DNA of 64,000 nucleotides from Pseudomonadota bacterium. GTDB taxonomy: Bacteria > Pseudomonadota > Gammaproteobacteria > Nitrosococcales > Methylophagaceae. Below the pieces are notes generated by a model. It had not been told where the DNA came from and did not search any database. It worked only from the letters and a program-made list of their open reading frames with translations. The first letter of the stretch is position 1; every line of letters starts with the position of its first letter. A program made the translations under genes and the position numbers. The DNA is taken from positions 6,952-70,951 of the forward strand of contig JALIBN010000028.1 in NCBI GenBank assembly GCA_030576275.1, read 5' to 3'. Shown piece by piece: positions 1 to 8,699 of the stretch.

Positions 1-1
1 G

Positions 2-1741
2 TTACTTAACACCATCTATTTCTAGTTCTGGGTGTGAGTTGTGAACATGATGCTTGCTGTCCACCTTACGAAGTGTCAGATTGGCGAAAAATGCTATCAG
101 TAGTAAACAAGCCATTGCATACATCGTTGAATTGTATAATGTTGGAGTTGGGTCAATTGTCCCCACCGGTGAAATCTCCATTAATTTAGAAATTGATACT
201 GTTTTTGCATCAACTAACTCTTGAAGATGGCTAACACTGGCACCAAATTTTTCTTGGAAGGCTGCCGGATCAATTCTTGCGACTAATGCGTTGATTGCAC
301 TTTCAACTGAATTTTGTCGAAGATATGTAATAACAAAAGGACCTAATATTCCTGCAGTACTCCACGCGGTAAGTAATCGACCATGGATCCCGCCGACATG
401 CATAGTGCCAAAGATATCTGCTAAATATGCAGGAATCGTAGCAAAACCGCCACCATACATAGTGAAGATAATCATGGTTACCGCATAAAACATGACCAGC
501 CATGTTACGGCAGGATTGATACTAGCCTGCGTTGCTATATATGGGATTGATACATACAGCAGTATCCCTAGGGCAAAAAATATGTGATACGTATTTTTTC
601 GACCGATATAATCGGATAGTGATGCCCAAATGAAGCGCCCGCTCATATTGAACACACTTATCATCAACACATAGGTTGCTGCAAAACTAGCATCAACAAT
701 ATCAGGTAAACTTGGACCAAAAATATCCGTTATCATTGTTTTAGCGACACCAATAACACCAATACCAGCAGTCACATTAAAACAAAGTACAATCCAGAGA
801 CGATAAAATTGTGGTGTTTTCAATGCTTGATCAATATGTACATGGTCATCTGTCACTAAACTTTTAGCGGATTCATTTGCCGCAGGTGATACCCAACCTT
901 CAGGTTTCCAACCTTTAGCCGGAACACGGAAAGAAAATGCCGCAATAGTCATCACTATAAAATACAGTACGCCAAGCGTGATAAAGACACTTGCAACGCC
1001 GGTATCACCCGTGCCGATCACATAAACACCTTCAGGTCCTGGAACAGGTAATTTTGCCATATCCGTTACTGAAGCAATAACAACTTCAACTTTACTTCCG
1101 GCAATTTCAGCAAAGCGACGGCCACCTTCAGTAACAAGGTTAATGTCGGCTGTTTTACCTAGATATTCTGGTGCTTGATAAAAATGTTTTAACAGGTAGG
1201 TTTTTAATGGTGCAGCGATCATGGCGCCTCCACCAAACCCCATGATGGCAATCCCAGTAGCCATGCCTCGCCGATCTGGAAACCATCGAATCAATGTACT
1301 TACAGGTGTAACATAAGCAAGACCTAGCCCACAGCCCCCAACAACGCCATAACCTAGATAAATCATCCACAGTTCGTGTGATGAAATGCCAATACTGCCT
1401 ATAATAAAACCGCCTCCCCATAAACATGCCGCTAAAAAACCTGTGGCTCGGGGACCAACCTCTTCTAACCACTTACCACCGATAGCCGCTGCAAGACCAA
1501 GAAAAACAATCGCTGTAGAAAATATCCAAACAACGGAAGAAAAGCTCCAATCACCAGCTGAACTTGCCACAACGCCGAACTGTTTAATCAACGGTGGATT
1601 AAATATGCTCCACGCATAGACCGAACCAATACACATGTGAATCGCAATGGCTGCTGGTGCTATAAGCCATCTATTAAAACCTGATTTGGCGACTATTTGT
1701 TGCTTAGATAGAAAGGTCATAAGACCGGGTTGTTGAGGCAT
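2..1741 (-). CDS. OFA-family MFS transporter (oxalate/formate-antiporter type)
   Basis: Inner-membrane carrier of about 579 residues with the hydrophobic pattern of a 12-helix MFS protein. The first helix carries the motif GSVYAWSIFNPPL, typical of the oxalate/formate antiporter (OFA) family, and an RGMATGIAIMGFGGGAM stretch follows around residues 175-195. The family moves small carboxylates such as oxalate, formate or pyruvate; the substrate here is unknown. I chose the ATG at 1741 because AAAGGG lies about 10 nt upstream, rather than an in-frame ATG 20 codons earlier. The gene is downstream of a kinase/regulator pair on the same strand and has its own sigma54-type promoter. A roughly 70-residue loop after helix 6 is longer than in the smallest family members. 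Confidence 0.85.
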   Translation of the reverse strand: MPQQPGLMTFLSKQQIVAKSGFNRWLIAPAAIAIHMCIGSVYAWSIFNPPLIKQFGVVASSAGDWSFSSVVWIFSTAIVFLGLAAAIGGKWLEEVGPRATGFLAACLWGGGFIIGSIGISSHELWMIYLGYGVVGGCGLGLAYVTPVSTLIRWFPDRRGMATGIAIMGFGGGAMIAAPLKTYLLKHFYQAPEYLGKTADINLVTEGGRRFAEIAGSKVEVVIASVTDMAKLPVPGPEGVYVIGTGDTGVASVFITLGVLYFIVMTIAAFSFRVPAKGWKPEGWVSPAANESAKSLVTDDHVHIDQALKTPQFYRLWIVLCFNVTAGIGVIGVAKTMITDIFGPSLPDIVDASFAATYVLMISVFNMSGRFIWASLSDYIGRKNTYHIFFALGILLYVSIPYIATQASINPAVTWLVMFYAVTMIIFTMYGGGFATIPAYLADIFGTMHVGGIHGRLLTAWSTAGILGPFVITYLRQNSVESAINALVARIDPAAFQEKFGASVSHLQELVDAKTVSISKLMEISPVGTIDPTPTLYNSTMYAMACLLLIAFFANLTLRKVDSKHHVHNSHPELEIDGVK

Positions 1742-1872
1742 AAAATGGTACCCTTTAAAAATGACTAAAAAATGCTCATAAAAACTAGAACAAAAAGGCA
1801 TGAACTAGCTTTGCTGATTGCATGTTTTTCATTACGGACTTCCATTATTTGAAACTTCCGAACAAATATTAG

Positions 1873-1889
1873 AGCAATTTTTAAACCAA
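1873..1889 (-). promoter_or_regulatory. Sigma54 (-24/-12) promoter for the OFA transporter
   Basis: On the minus strand the element reads TTGGTTTAAAAATTGCT, with the invariant GG and GC separated by exactly 10 nt, as sigma54 promoters require. It would start transcription near 1862, about 120 nt before the transporter ATG. The neighbouring regulator is of the GAFTGA sigma54-activator class, which supports the call. Confidence 0.65.
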
Positions 1890-1938
1890 CTTTAAAATGA
1901 CCATATTTCTGATGTTTGCAATCAATACACACAACCTG

Positions 1939-1988
1939 CTTGGACAAAATGTCTCATATTAATTGATTGTCGGGACGTTTTGTCCAAG
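1939..1988. promoter_or_regulatory. Paired dyad upstream activator sites
   Basis: Two related imperfect palindromes face each other: TTGGACAAAATGTC (1940-1953) and, on the other strand, TTGGACAAAACGTCC (1974-1988). The outer arms CTTGGACAAAA/TTTTGTCCAAG are perfect inverted repeats. They sit roughly 75-125 bp upstream of the predicted sigma54 start, the usual place for enhancer sites of NtrC-class dimers. The likely ligand is the regulator encoded at 4226-5644. Confidence 0.6.
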
Positions 1989-2166
1989 TAAAATATTTAT
2001 TTATGTTCGGCAACAAGTCTAGATTTGAAGTGTGGCTTTGATGGTGTAATTAAATGAAAAGTTGATATTGACTTAGCAGTTTTATACGTGGTGATGGGTG
2101 ACATTGCCTTAGCAATTTTAATATGGTTAGTGCATTATGAATTTCGAGTTATCGAACAGTTTATTA

Positions 2167-4233
2167 TTAAAGCTGAAGTTGCGAGGTCTCATTTTTCTTT
2201 ACTGAATCGCGATAAAACCAAACAAAAAAACAACTCCCCACACCAACTCGCGAGCGGACCAAAATTTCAGCACCATAGCGATTTAGAATGCCGCTACTAA
2301 CATAGAGACCTAATCCCGTTCCGCTCTTTGTCTGAGTGAAAAAGGGATTGAAAATTCTGGGCAATGCTTTCGCGCTAATGCCTTTACCATTATCGCGGAC
2401 AACCATTAATACGCCTTGGGCACGCCAGTTTCTAGTTCGAATGGTAATGTGACCATTTGTATCTTGTGCATTTATTGCATTTACAATTAAATTGATTAAG
2501 ACTTGTTGAAATTGCTGATGATTACCATCTACTAGTAGCGTTGATTTCAAATCTAGATTTAATGTTATTTTTCGGCGACTCAAATCATGTTGAACTAATG
2601 CTAAGGTGTCATTGATAACATGTCGAATATCAACATCAGTACAGACTATTTGATAATCTTCAGGTCGTGAATATTGTAATAAGTTATTGATAATCGCCCT
2701 AATCCGATAGACCTGTTGAAAAATAAGCTTAGTTTCGTGTTCTACGAGTTTTGCATTGTCACCTAACTCTTCAATCAACAAATCCATATTACCTAAAATG
2801 ACCGCGGTTGGATTATTAATTTCATGGGCAATACCTGCAGTAAGCTCGCCTATAGCTGCAAGTTTTTCGTTGGCAACCAATTTTTCACGAGTTTGCTTTA
2901 AGAGTCGAAGATTATGTTGCAGACTGGCTTTTTGATTTCGTAGTTGGTGGGTGCGATCTTCAACTTTAACCTCTAACAGATTCGCAGCATCTTGGATTTG
3001 TTCACGTTGTTCCTGCAACTTATCTAACATGGCATCAAATTGTTGTGCCAGTATAGCCAGTTCATCTTTTGAGTCTAGTTGACCTATACGAACTTCTTTA
3101 CCATGTTCGATGGTATTAATTACCTTTGCCATGGCCTCTATAGGTTTATAGATTGATTTTGCGCCAAACACGGCCAATAGCACAGATAATAAGATGATGA
3201 TGACAAATATCAATAATAATAAGCCTAGTCCAGTAAAATATGTTGCTTGGAACGGCGCCTCGAGAAAACCGATGTAGAGCATACCAACACGTTGCCCAAA
3301 TACATCTACAATGGGTTCGTAGGCAGAGATGTACCAGTCACTTACTACAAAAGCCCGATCTATCCATGGTCTTCCTTGTGTCAGTACTTTATCTCTAACT
3401 TCATTTGAGACCTGAGTGCCGATTGCTCGCTGTTGTGGATACTGAATTTGTTCAGGTACATTTGTACTTATACGAACATCTCCAAGGAAAATGGTTACCG
3501 TCCCTAGACCATTTTCTGCCAAGCTTCCCTTGCTATAAACTAGATCTCGAAGTGTATCGACAAACTTAAAATTTTTGTTGAGCAATACCCCTCCAACTAA
3601 AATTGCCAGTACCTTTGAATTACCATCAAGTATTGGGTAATGGCTATAAAGTACCATTCCTCTATCTTCAGATAAATTAAGGGAAGGTTGTGCATGTGGT
3701 GTTTGTATCAGGGGTAAAAATGCGAGTTCAGCTAATTTGGGGTTTATAGCGTGTAACTCTTGCGATGTAAAAAGCTTAACGCCAGTTACTGGCTGACCAG
3801 ATAATGCTTTAGTTAACAGCGGGGTTTTCTTTATATTACAGTTATCTGATTGCCAATAGTCACAACCATTCACCGATACTAATTTAACAAAATCAAATCC
3901 TTTTTTTGTTTGGAGATCATTCATCAATGCTCTAATTTCAAGATGCTGCTGTTCCTTTGATAACTCATTTTCCATCGGCTTACGGAAGTGATAGGATTCA
4001 GCCAACAACTCAAGTTCAGTGAGGTATTTATTCTGATTATCGAGAAAAGCTTGATGAGCGACATTAATATCAGCATTTACTTTCATTAATAATTGTTGGT
4101 AGCTGACCTCGTTTACCCATAAATAAGCCATAACAATTATGGCACTCATGACCAGTAAAACAGGTAGCATCACTAAAGCCAGTAGCTTATATCTTAGGCA
4201 ACTGATAATGAGTGCATACACTTTCTTAATCAT
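2167..4233 (-). CDS. Sensor histidine kinase with large periplasmic Cache-type sensor
   Basis: Membrane histidine kinase of 688 residues. Helix 1 is at about residues 15-40, followed by a periplasmic region of about 290 residues. That region ends in GQRVGMLYIGFLEAPF, the closing motif of Cache_3/Cache_2-type sensors that bind small organic acids. Helix 2 is at about 332-355, then HAMP, a coiled coil, HisKA with the phospho-acceptor His in GIAHEINNP, and HATPase with N box NLIVNAINA, G1 DNGKGI and G2 GTGLGL. The start codon overlaps the regulator gene by 8 bp, implying translational coupling. Two cysteines in the sensor (GCDYWQSDNC) could form a disulfide. The pair resembles DctB/DctD or MifS/MifR in build; the ligand is inferred to be a transporter substrate. 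Confidence 0.85.
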   Translation of the reverse strand: MIKKVYALIISCLRYKLLALVMLPVLLVMSAIIVMAYLWVNEVSYQQLLMKVNADINVAHQAFLDNQNKYLTELELLAESYHFRKPMENELSKEQQHLEIRALMNDLQTKKGFDFVKLVSVNGCDYWQSDNCNIKKTPLLTKALSGQPVTGVKLFTSQELHAINPKLAELAFLPLIQTPHAQPSLNLSEDRGMVLYSHYPILDGNSKVLAILVGGVLLNKNFKFVDTLRDLVYSKGSLAENGLGTVTIFLGDVRISTNVPEQIQYPQQRAIGTQVSNEVRDKVLTQGRPWIDRAFVVSDWYISAYEPIVDVFGQRVGMLYIGFLEAPFQATYFTGLGLLLLIFVIIILLSVLLAVFGAKSIYKPIEAMAKVINTIEHGKEVRIGQLDSKDELAILAQQFDAMLDKLQEQREQIQDAANLLEVKVEDRTHQLRNQKASLQHNLRLLKQTREKLVANEKLAAIGELTAGIAHEINNPTAVILGNMDLLIEELGDNAKLVEHETKLIFQQVYRIRAIINNLLQYSRPEDYQIVCTDVDIRHVINDTLALVQHDLSRRKITLNLDLKSTLLVDGNHQQFQQVLINLIVNAINAQDTNGHITIRTRNWRAQGVLMVVRDNGKGISAKALPRIFNPFFTQTKSGTGLGLYVSSGILNRYGAEILVRSRVGVGSCFFVWFYRDSVKKNETSQLQL

Positions 4234-5644
4234 TAGCGTCTTCTAGATTCCAAGCATGTAGTTTTCGATCTAGTGTCTTTCGAGAAATGCCAAGGCTATT
4301 TGCTGCCTGACTTTTGTTACCTTCAAGAGTTGTTAGAACTTTCATAATATGATTTTTTTCAACCATATCTAGAGACCATAAGTCAGGATAACCGGTTTTA
4401 TTATCCTTATTGCTACGATCTGAAATCAATAGTTCGCTTGGTAGTCGCCCGAGTAATATGCAGCGCTCCACCATATTTTTTAACTCACGAATGTTACCTG
4501 GCCAGTTATATGATTCTAATTGCTGCATATCATTGTGGTTAAAAGGAATCGCCGGCAAGGAAAGTTGATTTGCTAGCATCGTCGAATAGTACTGCACCAA
4601 AGCGGCAATATCTTGTTTTCTTTCTCTTAATGGTGGCACACGAATATTTAACACATTGAGCCTATAGAAGAGATCTTCACGAAAGCGGCCTTCCTCAACC
4701 TCTTCTTTTAAATTTCGATTAGTTGCAGCTACTACTCGAACATTTACAGGAATTTCACGTTCGTTGCCGATTGGACGAATACATCCTTCTTCTAACGCCC
4801 GTAAAAACTTTGCCTGCATTGATAAGGGCATTTCAGCGATCTCATCTAAAAATAATGTTCCTCCATCAGCGTAGGAAAATAACCCACTATGGGCATGGTC
4901 TGCCCCTGTAAAAGCACCTTTCTTATGTCCAAAAAATTCCGACTCAATTAATTCAGGTGATATGGCACCACAATTAACAGGTACGAACGGACCTGTGCGA
5001 TTACTTTCTTTGTGAATGGCATTGGCAACAAGCTCTTTACCTGTACCTGATTCTCCTTCGATCAATACAATAGAGGGTGTTGGCCCAACTCGGTTTATCA
5101 ATTGGCACATATCTCGAATTTGAGGGCTGTTACCAATCATCCCTTCAAATGAATATAATTGATCAATTTGACGACGTAAAACAAAGTTTTCTCGTTGCAA
5201 ACGCCGTTGCTTCAAACAACGTTCTACAGATAAGGTCATTTCCTCCAAGCGAAATGGTTTTTGAATAAAATCAAAAGCGCCAAGACGTAGTGCTTCAATA
5301 GCATTGTCAATATTTGAGAATGCTGTCATGAAGACCACATCTGGCATGCAGTTTTGTTGGGCAAGTAATTTTAGCCAATCAACACCAGAAAGCCCCGGCA
5401 GACATATATCAATAATTAATAGGTCAAAGTAACTCTCCAGACGAAGAGTCTCTGCTTCTTCAACAGATCCGGCGGTTTCCACTAATGCATAAGTTTTGCT
5501 CAATGCGCGTTGTAGAAAATCCTGTATGCCGGGCTCATCATCCACAATTAAGATAGAAAGTGCTTCTTTACTATCAGGTTTAATTATTTCAGTAATAGTT
5601 TGAGAGTGTTCAGAATCAACATAAGTATCTACAGTATCCGCCAT
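4226..5644 (-). CDS. Sigma54-dependent response regulator (NtrC/DctD class)
   Basis: Regulator of about 472 residues with all three NtrC modules. The receiver has the acidic pocket in LIVDDE, phospho-acceptor Asp in LLIIDICLPG, and the Thr/Lys of FMTAF and IQKPF. The AAA+ domain has Walker A GESGTGKE, the sigma54-contacting GAFTGA loop, Walker B GTLFLDEIAE and the arginine-finger region FREDLFYRLNV. The C-terminal Fis-type helix-turn-helix contains KSQAANSLGISRKTLDRKL. AAGGAAA lies too close to the first of two consecutive ATGs, so the second (5644) is preferred. It is expected to activate the OFA transporter promoter through the paired sites near 1940-1988. Confidence 0.9.
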   Translation of the reverse strand: MADTVDTYVDSEHSQTITEIIKPDSKEALSILIVDDEPGIQDFLQRALSKTYALVETAGSVEEAETLRLESYFDLLIIDICLPGLSGVDWLKLLAQQNCMPDVVFMTAFSNIDNAIEALRLGAFDFIQKPFRLEEMTLSVERCLKQRRLQRENFVLRRQIDQLYSFEGMIGNSPQIRDMCQLINRVGPTPSIVLIEGESGTGKELVANAIHKESNRTGPFVPVNCGAISPELIESEFFGHKKGAFTGADHAHSGLFSYADGGTLFLDEIAEMPLSMQAKFLRALEEGCIRPIGNEREIPVNVRVVAATNRNLKEEVEEGRFREDLFYRLNVLNIRVPPLRERKQDIAALVQYYSTMLANQLSLPAIPFNHNDMQQLESYNWPGNIRELKNMVERCILLGRLPSELLISDRSNKDNKTGYPDLWSLDMVEKNHIMKVLTTLEGNKSQAANSLGISRKTLDRKLHAWNLEDAND

Positions 5645-6692
5645 CATTTTCCTTTTATGATATTTTATGAGTATCTATAATATGAATCTCTCACTAAAGC
5701 CATAGTCAGCTTTGTAAGCTTTTATAAATCGCACCGAAAGAATCATATATCCTTCATGATTTGAATCCAGACAAATCATAACATTAGATGTTGATTGGAG
5801 CGATATACACTCACTAGTTTAATAAATCGTAGCAATCTGACCTCTGATTTTTGTATTGACTGATAGTTGTATTGAGTTACAAACATGAGGAGATATTGAA
5901 AATATGCCTAATTCCAGCCTCTCTTTATAATCAGCTACAAATCAAGATATCTGTAGAGTAGATGAGTGGCCATTAGAACACGATTATAGAAATATATAGT
6001 TTGTTTCTGTGCAATGGATATTGAATGGAGCAATTCCATAGTAATCGAATATTGTCGTTGGGAATGAAAATAATGCTCTCATTACATTACTGTCGTTGAT
6101 AACGGCATCATTTTAGTACGGGAAAAGATTTGATGATGTAGGGTTGGTCAAAAGTTAGTCGAATATGGATTTAGTTGTACTGAAAACTCTTACAAATGTT
6201 GCATTGCTCTCAAGTGTAATTATTAATAAACCTCTATTTTATTTTTAAACAGTCAATAATTCAGGTGCAGTTATATAATTGATTTTTTCTTGCCAATCCA
6301 AGGAAAAGCATCATTTTGTATTCGATTAAATGTTCTAGCTGAATGGTCTTCTGTTCTGTTTGCACTAAATTTAGTGTGCCACTTAGCCCAACTAGACGAG
6401 GCTTAAAATATAAATCCACCAGCAAAACCATGCAAGTGTTCATTAATTAGCACGCATTAAATTCCTGACACTTTCGGATCAGACTCTTAGTTTTTTGGTA
6501 GTAGATAGCTGGCGATTATATTATTATCCGTCATCGTTTTCAAAATCTCTCAAGTGACCGTATGAATGTTTATCTAAGGCATTGGTCATGGATTTGCATC
6601 TACTGGCATTTTGAACGCGCCCTACCCACCACTAGCTAGTTAAATCGTATATAGTTCAGACTTAATATTCCGCACTCACTTATGTCTGAGAT

Positions 6693-6728
6693 TGATGTGA
6701 TGTTGCATCGATCGGTTGAATCCACAAC
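6693..6728 (+). mobile_element. IS30-family 3'-end footprint
   Basis: The segment around GCATCGATCGGTTGAATCCACA matches, in the opposite orientation, the terminal sequence of the IS30 transposase remnant at 10366-10590 and another copy near 10988. No transposase body remains here. It is probably the scar of a deleted or decayed insertion. Confidence 0.5.
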
Positions 6729-6781
6729 CCAAAGCAGTCATAACCAACTTAATCTATAGGGTTTAGGCTAAGTAGCATATA

Positions 6782-6885
6782 ACATGTGAGCAAGCGAAGT
6801 AAGGCTAAAGACTCATCATTCCCTGTTTTGTCTTGATTATCCGCTTACTAGGAATTATAGCCTCACATGTAGATATGACAGGGAA
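6782..6885. repeat. Interleaved inverted repeats (pseudoknot-like)
   Basis: ACATGTGAG at 6782-6790 is the perfect reverse complement of CTCACATGT at 6862-6870. TTCCCTGT at 6819-6826 is the reverse complement of ACAGGGAA at 6878-6885. The arms alternate (a-b-a'-b'), so as RNA they would form a pseudoknot rather than nested stems. The block lies just upstream of the methyltransferase gene. Function unknown. Confidence 0.5.
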
Positions 6886-6948
6886 AGACTATTACCCTTA
6901 ACATCAAGTTAGGCACTCGCTCAAATCCATTTTATTTTGGGGAATGAC

Positions 6949-7668
6949 ATGTCAGCAAAGACGGTTAATGAAGAGGTAACTCAAACAGTATCCGCTCGCC
7001 AGTGGATTAGATTAGTTGTGGCGTTTCTCCTAATCCCGCTAATTTTATTTATATGTGGTTGGGACTTCGGCTGGTGGCAGGCGTGGCTATATTCCATGTT
7101 GATCTTGGCCGCTGGTATTGGTGGGCGCATGTGGGCGGAACGAAGACATCCCGGATTAACAGCCGAAAGACAAAATATTGAAAATATCCAAAACGCAAAA
7201 GCCTGGGACAAAGTGCTTGCTCCACTGATGGCAGTTAGTGTTGGGTTTCCTATGGTCATTTTAGCAGGGCTAGACCACCGCTATAACTGGTCCTCTGAAT
7301 TTCCGCTATGGCTCATCGTGATTGGCTTCATTGTGGTCTCGCTCGGATACGCTTTCGCTACATGGGCATTGGCTGAGAACCGCTTTTTCTCCAGTGTGGT
7401 CCGCATTCAGACGAATCGAGGGCATGTGGTGTGTGACAGTGGCCCTTACCGGTTTGTGCGACATCCGGGTTATGCCGGGAATATTCTTGCAACGTTCGGT
7501 ATTGTTCTTGCTTTGGGCTCGGTATGGACACTGATTCCTGCCGCGGTGGCATTAATCATCGCGGTGATTAGAACCGAACTTGAAGACCAGACTTTACAAG
7601 AAGAGTTGCCGGGCTATCAAGACTATGCAAGACGCGTGCGATATCGGCTGATTCCAGGGATATACTGA
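6949..7668 (+). CDS. Isoprenylcysteine/phospholipid methyltransferase-like membrane protein
   Basis: Integral membrane protein of about 239 residues with five or so hydrophobic helices. Its C-terminal half carries the ICMT/PEMT signature: GPYRFVRHPGYAGNIL, then a TELEDQTLQEELPGYQDYARRVRYRLIPG tail with the conserved Glu and Tyr-Arg-Leu-Pro residues that bind S-adenosylmethionine. The likely reaction is methyl transfer to a lipid or thiol; the substrate cannot be told. The ATG at 6949 follows a TTGGGGAA Shine-Dalgarno and is preferred to an in-frame TTG at 6937. The gene looks more GC-rich than its surroundings and is bracketed by integron-like core sites (GTTAGGC at 6908, attC-like structure at 7731-7775), suggesting arrival as a gene cassette. 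Confidence 0.8.
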   Translation: MSAKTVNEEVTQTVSARQWIRLVVAFLLIPLILFICGWDFGWWQAWLYSMLILAAGIGGRMWAERRHPGLTAERQNIENIQNAKAWDKVLAPLMAVSVGFPMVILAGLDHRYNWSSEFPLWLIVIGFIVVSLGYAFATWALAENRFFSSVVRIQTNRGHVVCDSGPYRFVRHPGYAGNILATFGIVLALGSVWTLIPAAVALIIAVIRTELEDQTLQEELPGYQDYARRVRYRLIPGIY

Positions 7669-8077
7669 GAGACCTGAGTGGTGGATATACCAGAACAGAG
7701 ATTGAGGTCCAACCGAGAGAGTTAAGCGCAGCCTAACAATGTCGTCGAGTGGACCCAATGCCGCCCGACGTTATGTGGCAGGCATGTGTGCGATTTGGGT
7801 CCAGAGATGAAATGCAAACGTCTGCTTATGGCACTTAAGCGTCGAATGTCTCAAAGGACGCTTCTTGACCCTCAGCGGACATTGATTGATTGGTAATATG
7901 TTTGCTACTCATACATAAATAAAAGCGAAAAGCATCGCGATGTGTCTATCTAAGGAAAATCCTGATCATTAACAAGCGTTTCGCTTATTTCCATAATAGC
8001 TATAGAGGGTCATAATGTTTATAACGTTGATAAGAATGTTCTTTCAACACTTAAATAGTTAACACGAGGATATTATC
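7669..8077. other. Intergenic stretch with attC-like site and dispersed repeat
   Basis: No gene is seen. It holds the attC-like structure at 7731-7775, one copy of a dispersed repeat (7816-7860, GGCACTTAAGCGTCGAATGT and following) also found at 37339-37384, and the leader of pqqA with its GAGGA ribosome site. Confidence 0.5.
7731..7775 (+). repeat. attC-like imperfect palindrome
   Basis: Begins with GCCTAAC, a perfect match to the RYYYAAC core, and ends in GTTATGT, one mismatch from GTTRRRY. Between them GTCGAGTGGAC and GCCGCCCGAC are near-complementary arms with one unpaired base, the normal attC layout. It lies about 60 bp after the stop of the methyltransferase gene. The match is suggestive, not decisive; no integrase gene is in the window. 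Confidence 0.35.
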
Positions 8078-8149
8078 ATGTGGACTAAACCAGAATACTC
8101 AGATATGCGTTTCGGCTTCGAAGTAACAATGTATATCTGCAATCGTTAA
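8078..8149 (+). CDS. pqqA: PQQ precursor peptide PqqA
   Basis: Encodes a 23-residue peptide, the normal length of PqqA, beginning MWTKPEYSDMRFGF and continuing with the core EVTMYICNR. The Glu15 and Tyr19 that PqqE cross-links to build pyrroloquinoline quinone are in the exact family positions. A GAGGA ribosome site stands 8 nt before the ATG. A strong intrinsic terminator follows 22 bp after the stop, so it is transcribed alone. None of pqqB, C, D, E or F is in the window, so maturation would depend on genes elsewhere. In methylotrophs extra, separate pqqA copies are known. PQQ serves methanol, glucose and alcohol dehydrogenases in the periplasm. Confidence 0.9.
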   Translation: MWTKPEYSDMRFGFEVTMYICNR

Positions 8150-8171
8150 GATACAGTTACAAAAAGCTTAA

Positions 8172-8210
8172 AAAAAGCCTCGGTAGTTAATTCTGCTGGG
8201 GCTTTTTGCT
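8172..8210 (+). terminator. Intrinsic terminator after pqqA
   Basis: AAAAAGCCTC (8172-8181) pairs with GGGGCTTTTT (8198-8207) with a single G-U wobble, and the run of T closes the stem. It ends a monocistronic pqqA transcript. Confidence 0.8.
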
Positions 8211-8699
8211 TTTACTGGGCTTTAAAGTTAAATTCTTTTCTAAAATCCACCTCTAAAGTGTCTACGTAGGTACTACTATAATCTAAAAACAAAGCAAACC
8301 CTGCCCCCACCACTAAATCACTGTACAAGTTCTCCAGAGGCTAACAAGAAACTTCACGTCTATGCAGGCTAATCAGTGCGGAGACAGATGACTGTAGAGA
8401 GCTGTTGAGTAAATGGTAGACATATTGACCTTCTAGTTTACGTGAGACCGAAAATACTCAAAAGAATGTTATTGATTCTGCAGTGAGGAAAGGTTAAAAA
8501 CATTACTGAGTCGGCAAAACTTTCAAATTCGCAGAATACTTGGTTTACCTTAAAAGATGACTAACATCAGGAAAAATGCCCGAGACTTTTAAGGTAGAGT
8601 TTAGATTAAACAAAACGATATTTTGCAAGCTAAAAAGGCGTTATCATGAAGCTCGTTCGAGCAATCTATTGTAAATTAGAATAATTTCTGGAGAAGAAT
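8211..8699. other. Intergenic stretch, nothing recognised
   Basis: No gene or recognisable remnant was found in these 490 bases. A short palindrome GCTCGTTCGAGC lies at 8652-8663. The last bases contain the GGAGAAG ribosome site of the next gene. Confidence 0.5.

Larger units (their letters stand above)
5645..6948. other. 1.3-kb gene-poor stretch
   Basis: No convincing gene is visible. The left end must hold the promoter of the regulator gene. The rest is AT-rich with scattered stops in all frames. It contains an IS30 3'-end footprint near 6693-6728 and a pair of interleaved inverted repeats at 6782-6885. The region looks like the decayed edge of the accessory island that runs to the tmRNA gene. 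Confidence 0.6.

Noticed and set aside
6261-6443. 60-codon minus-strand frame
   Set aside because: Its end (FLGLARKNQLYN) faintly recalls some transposases, but the match is too weak to call a remnant.
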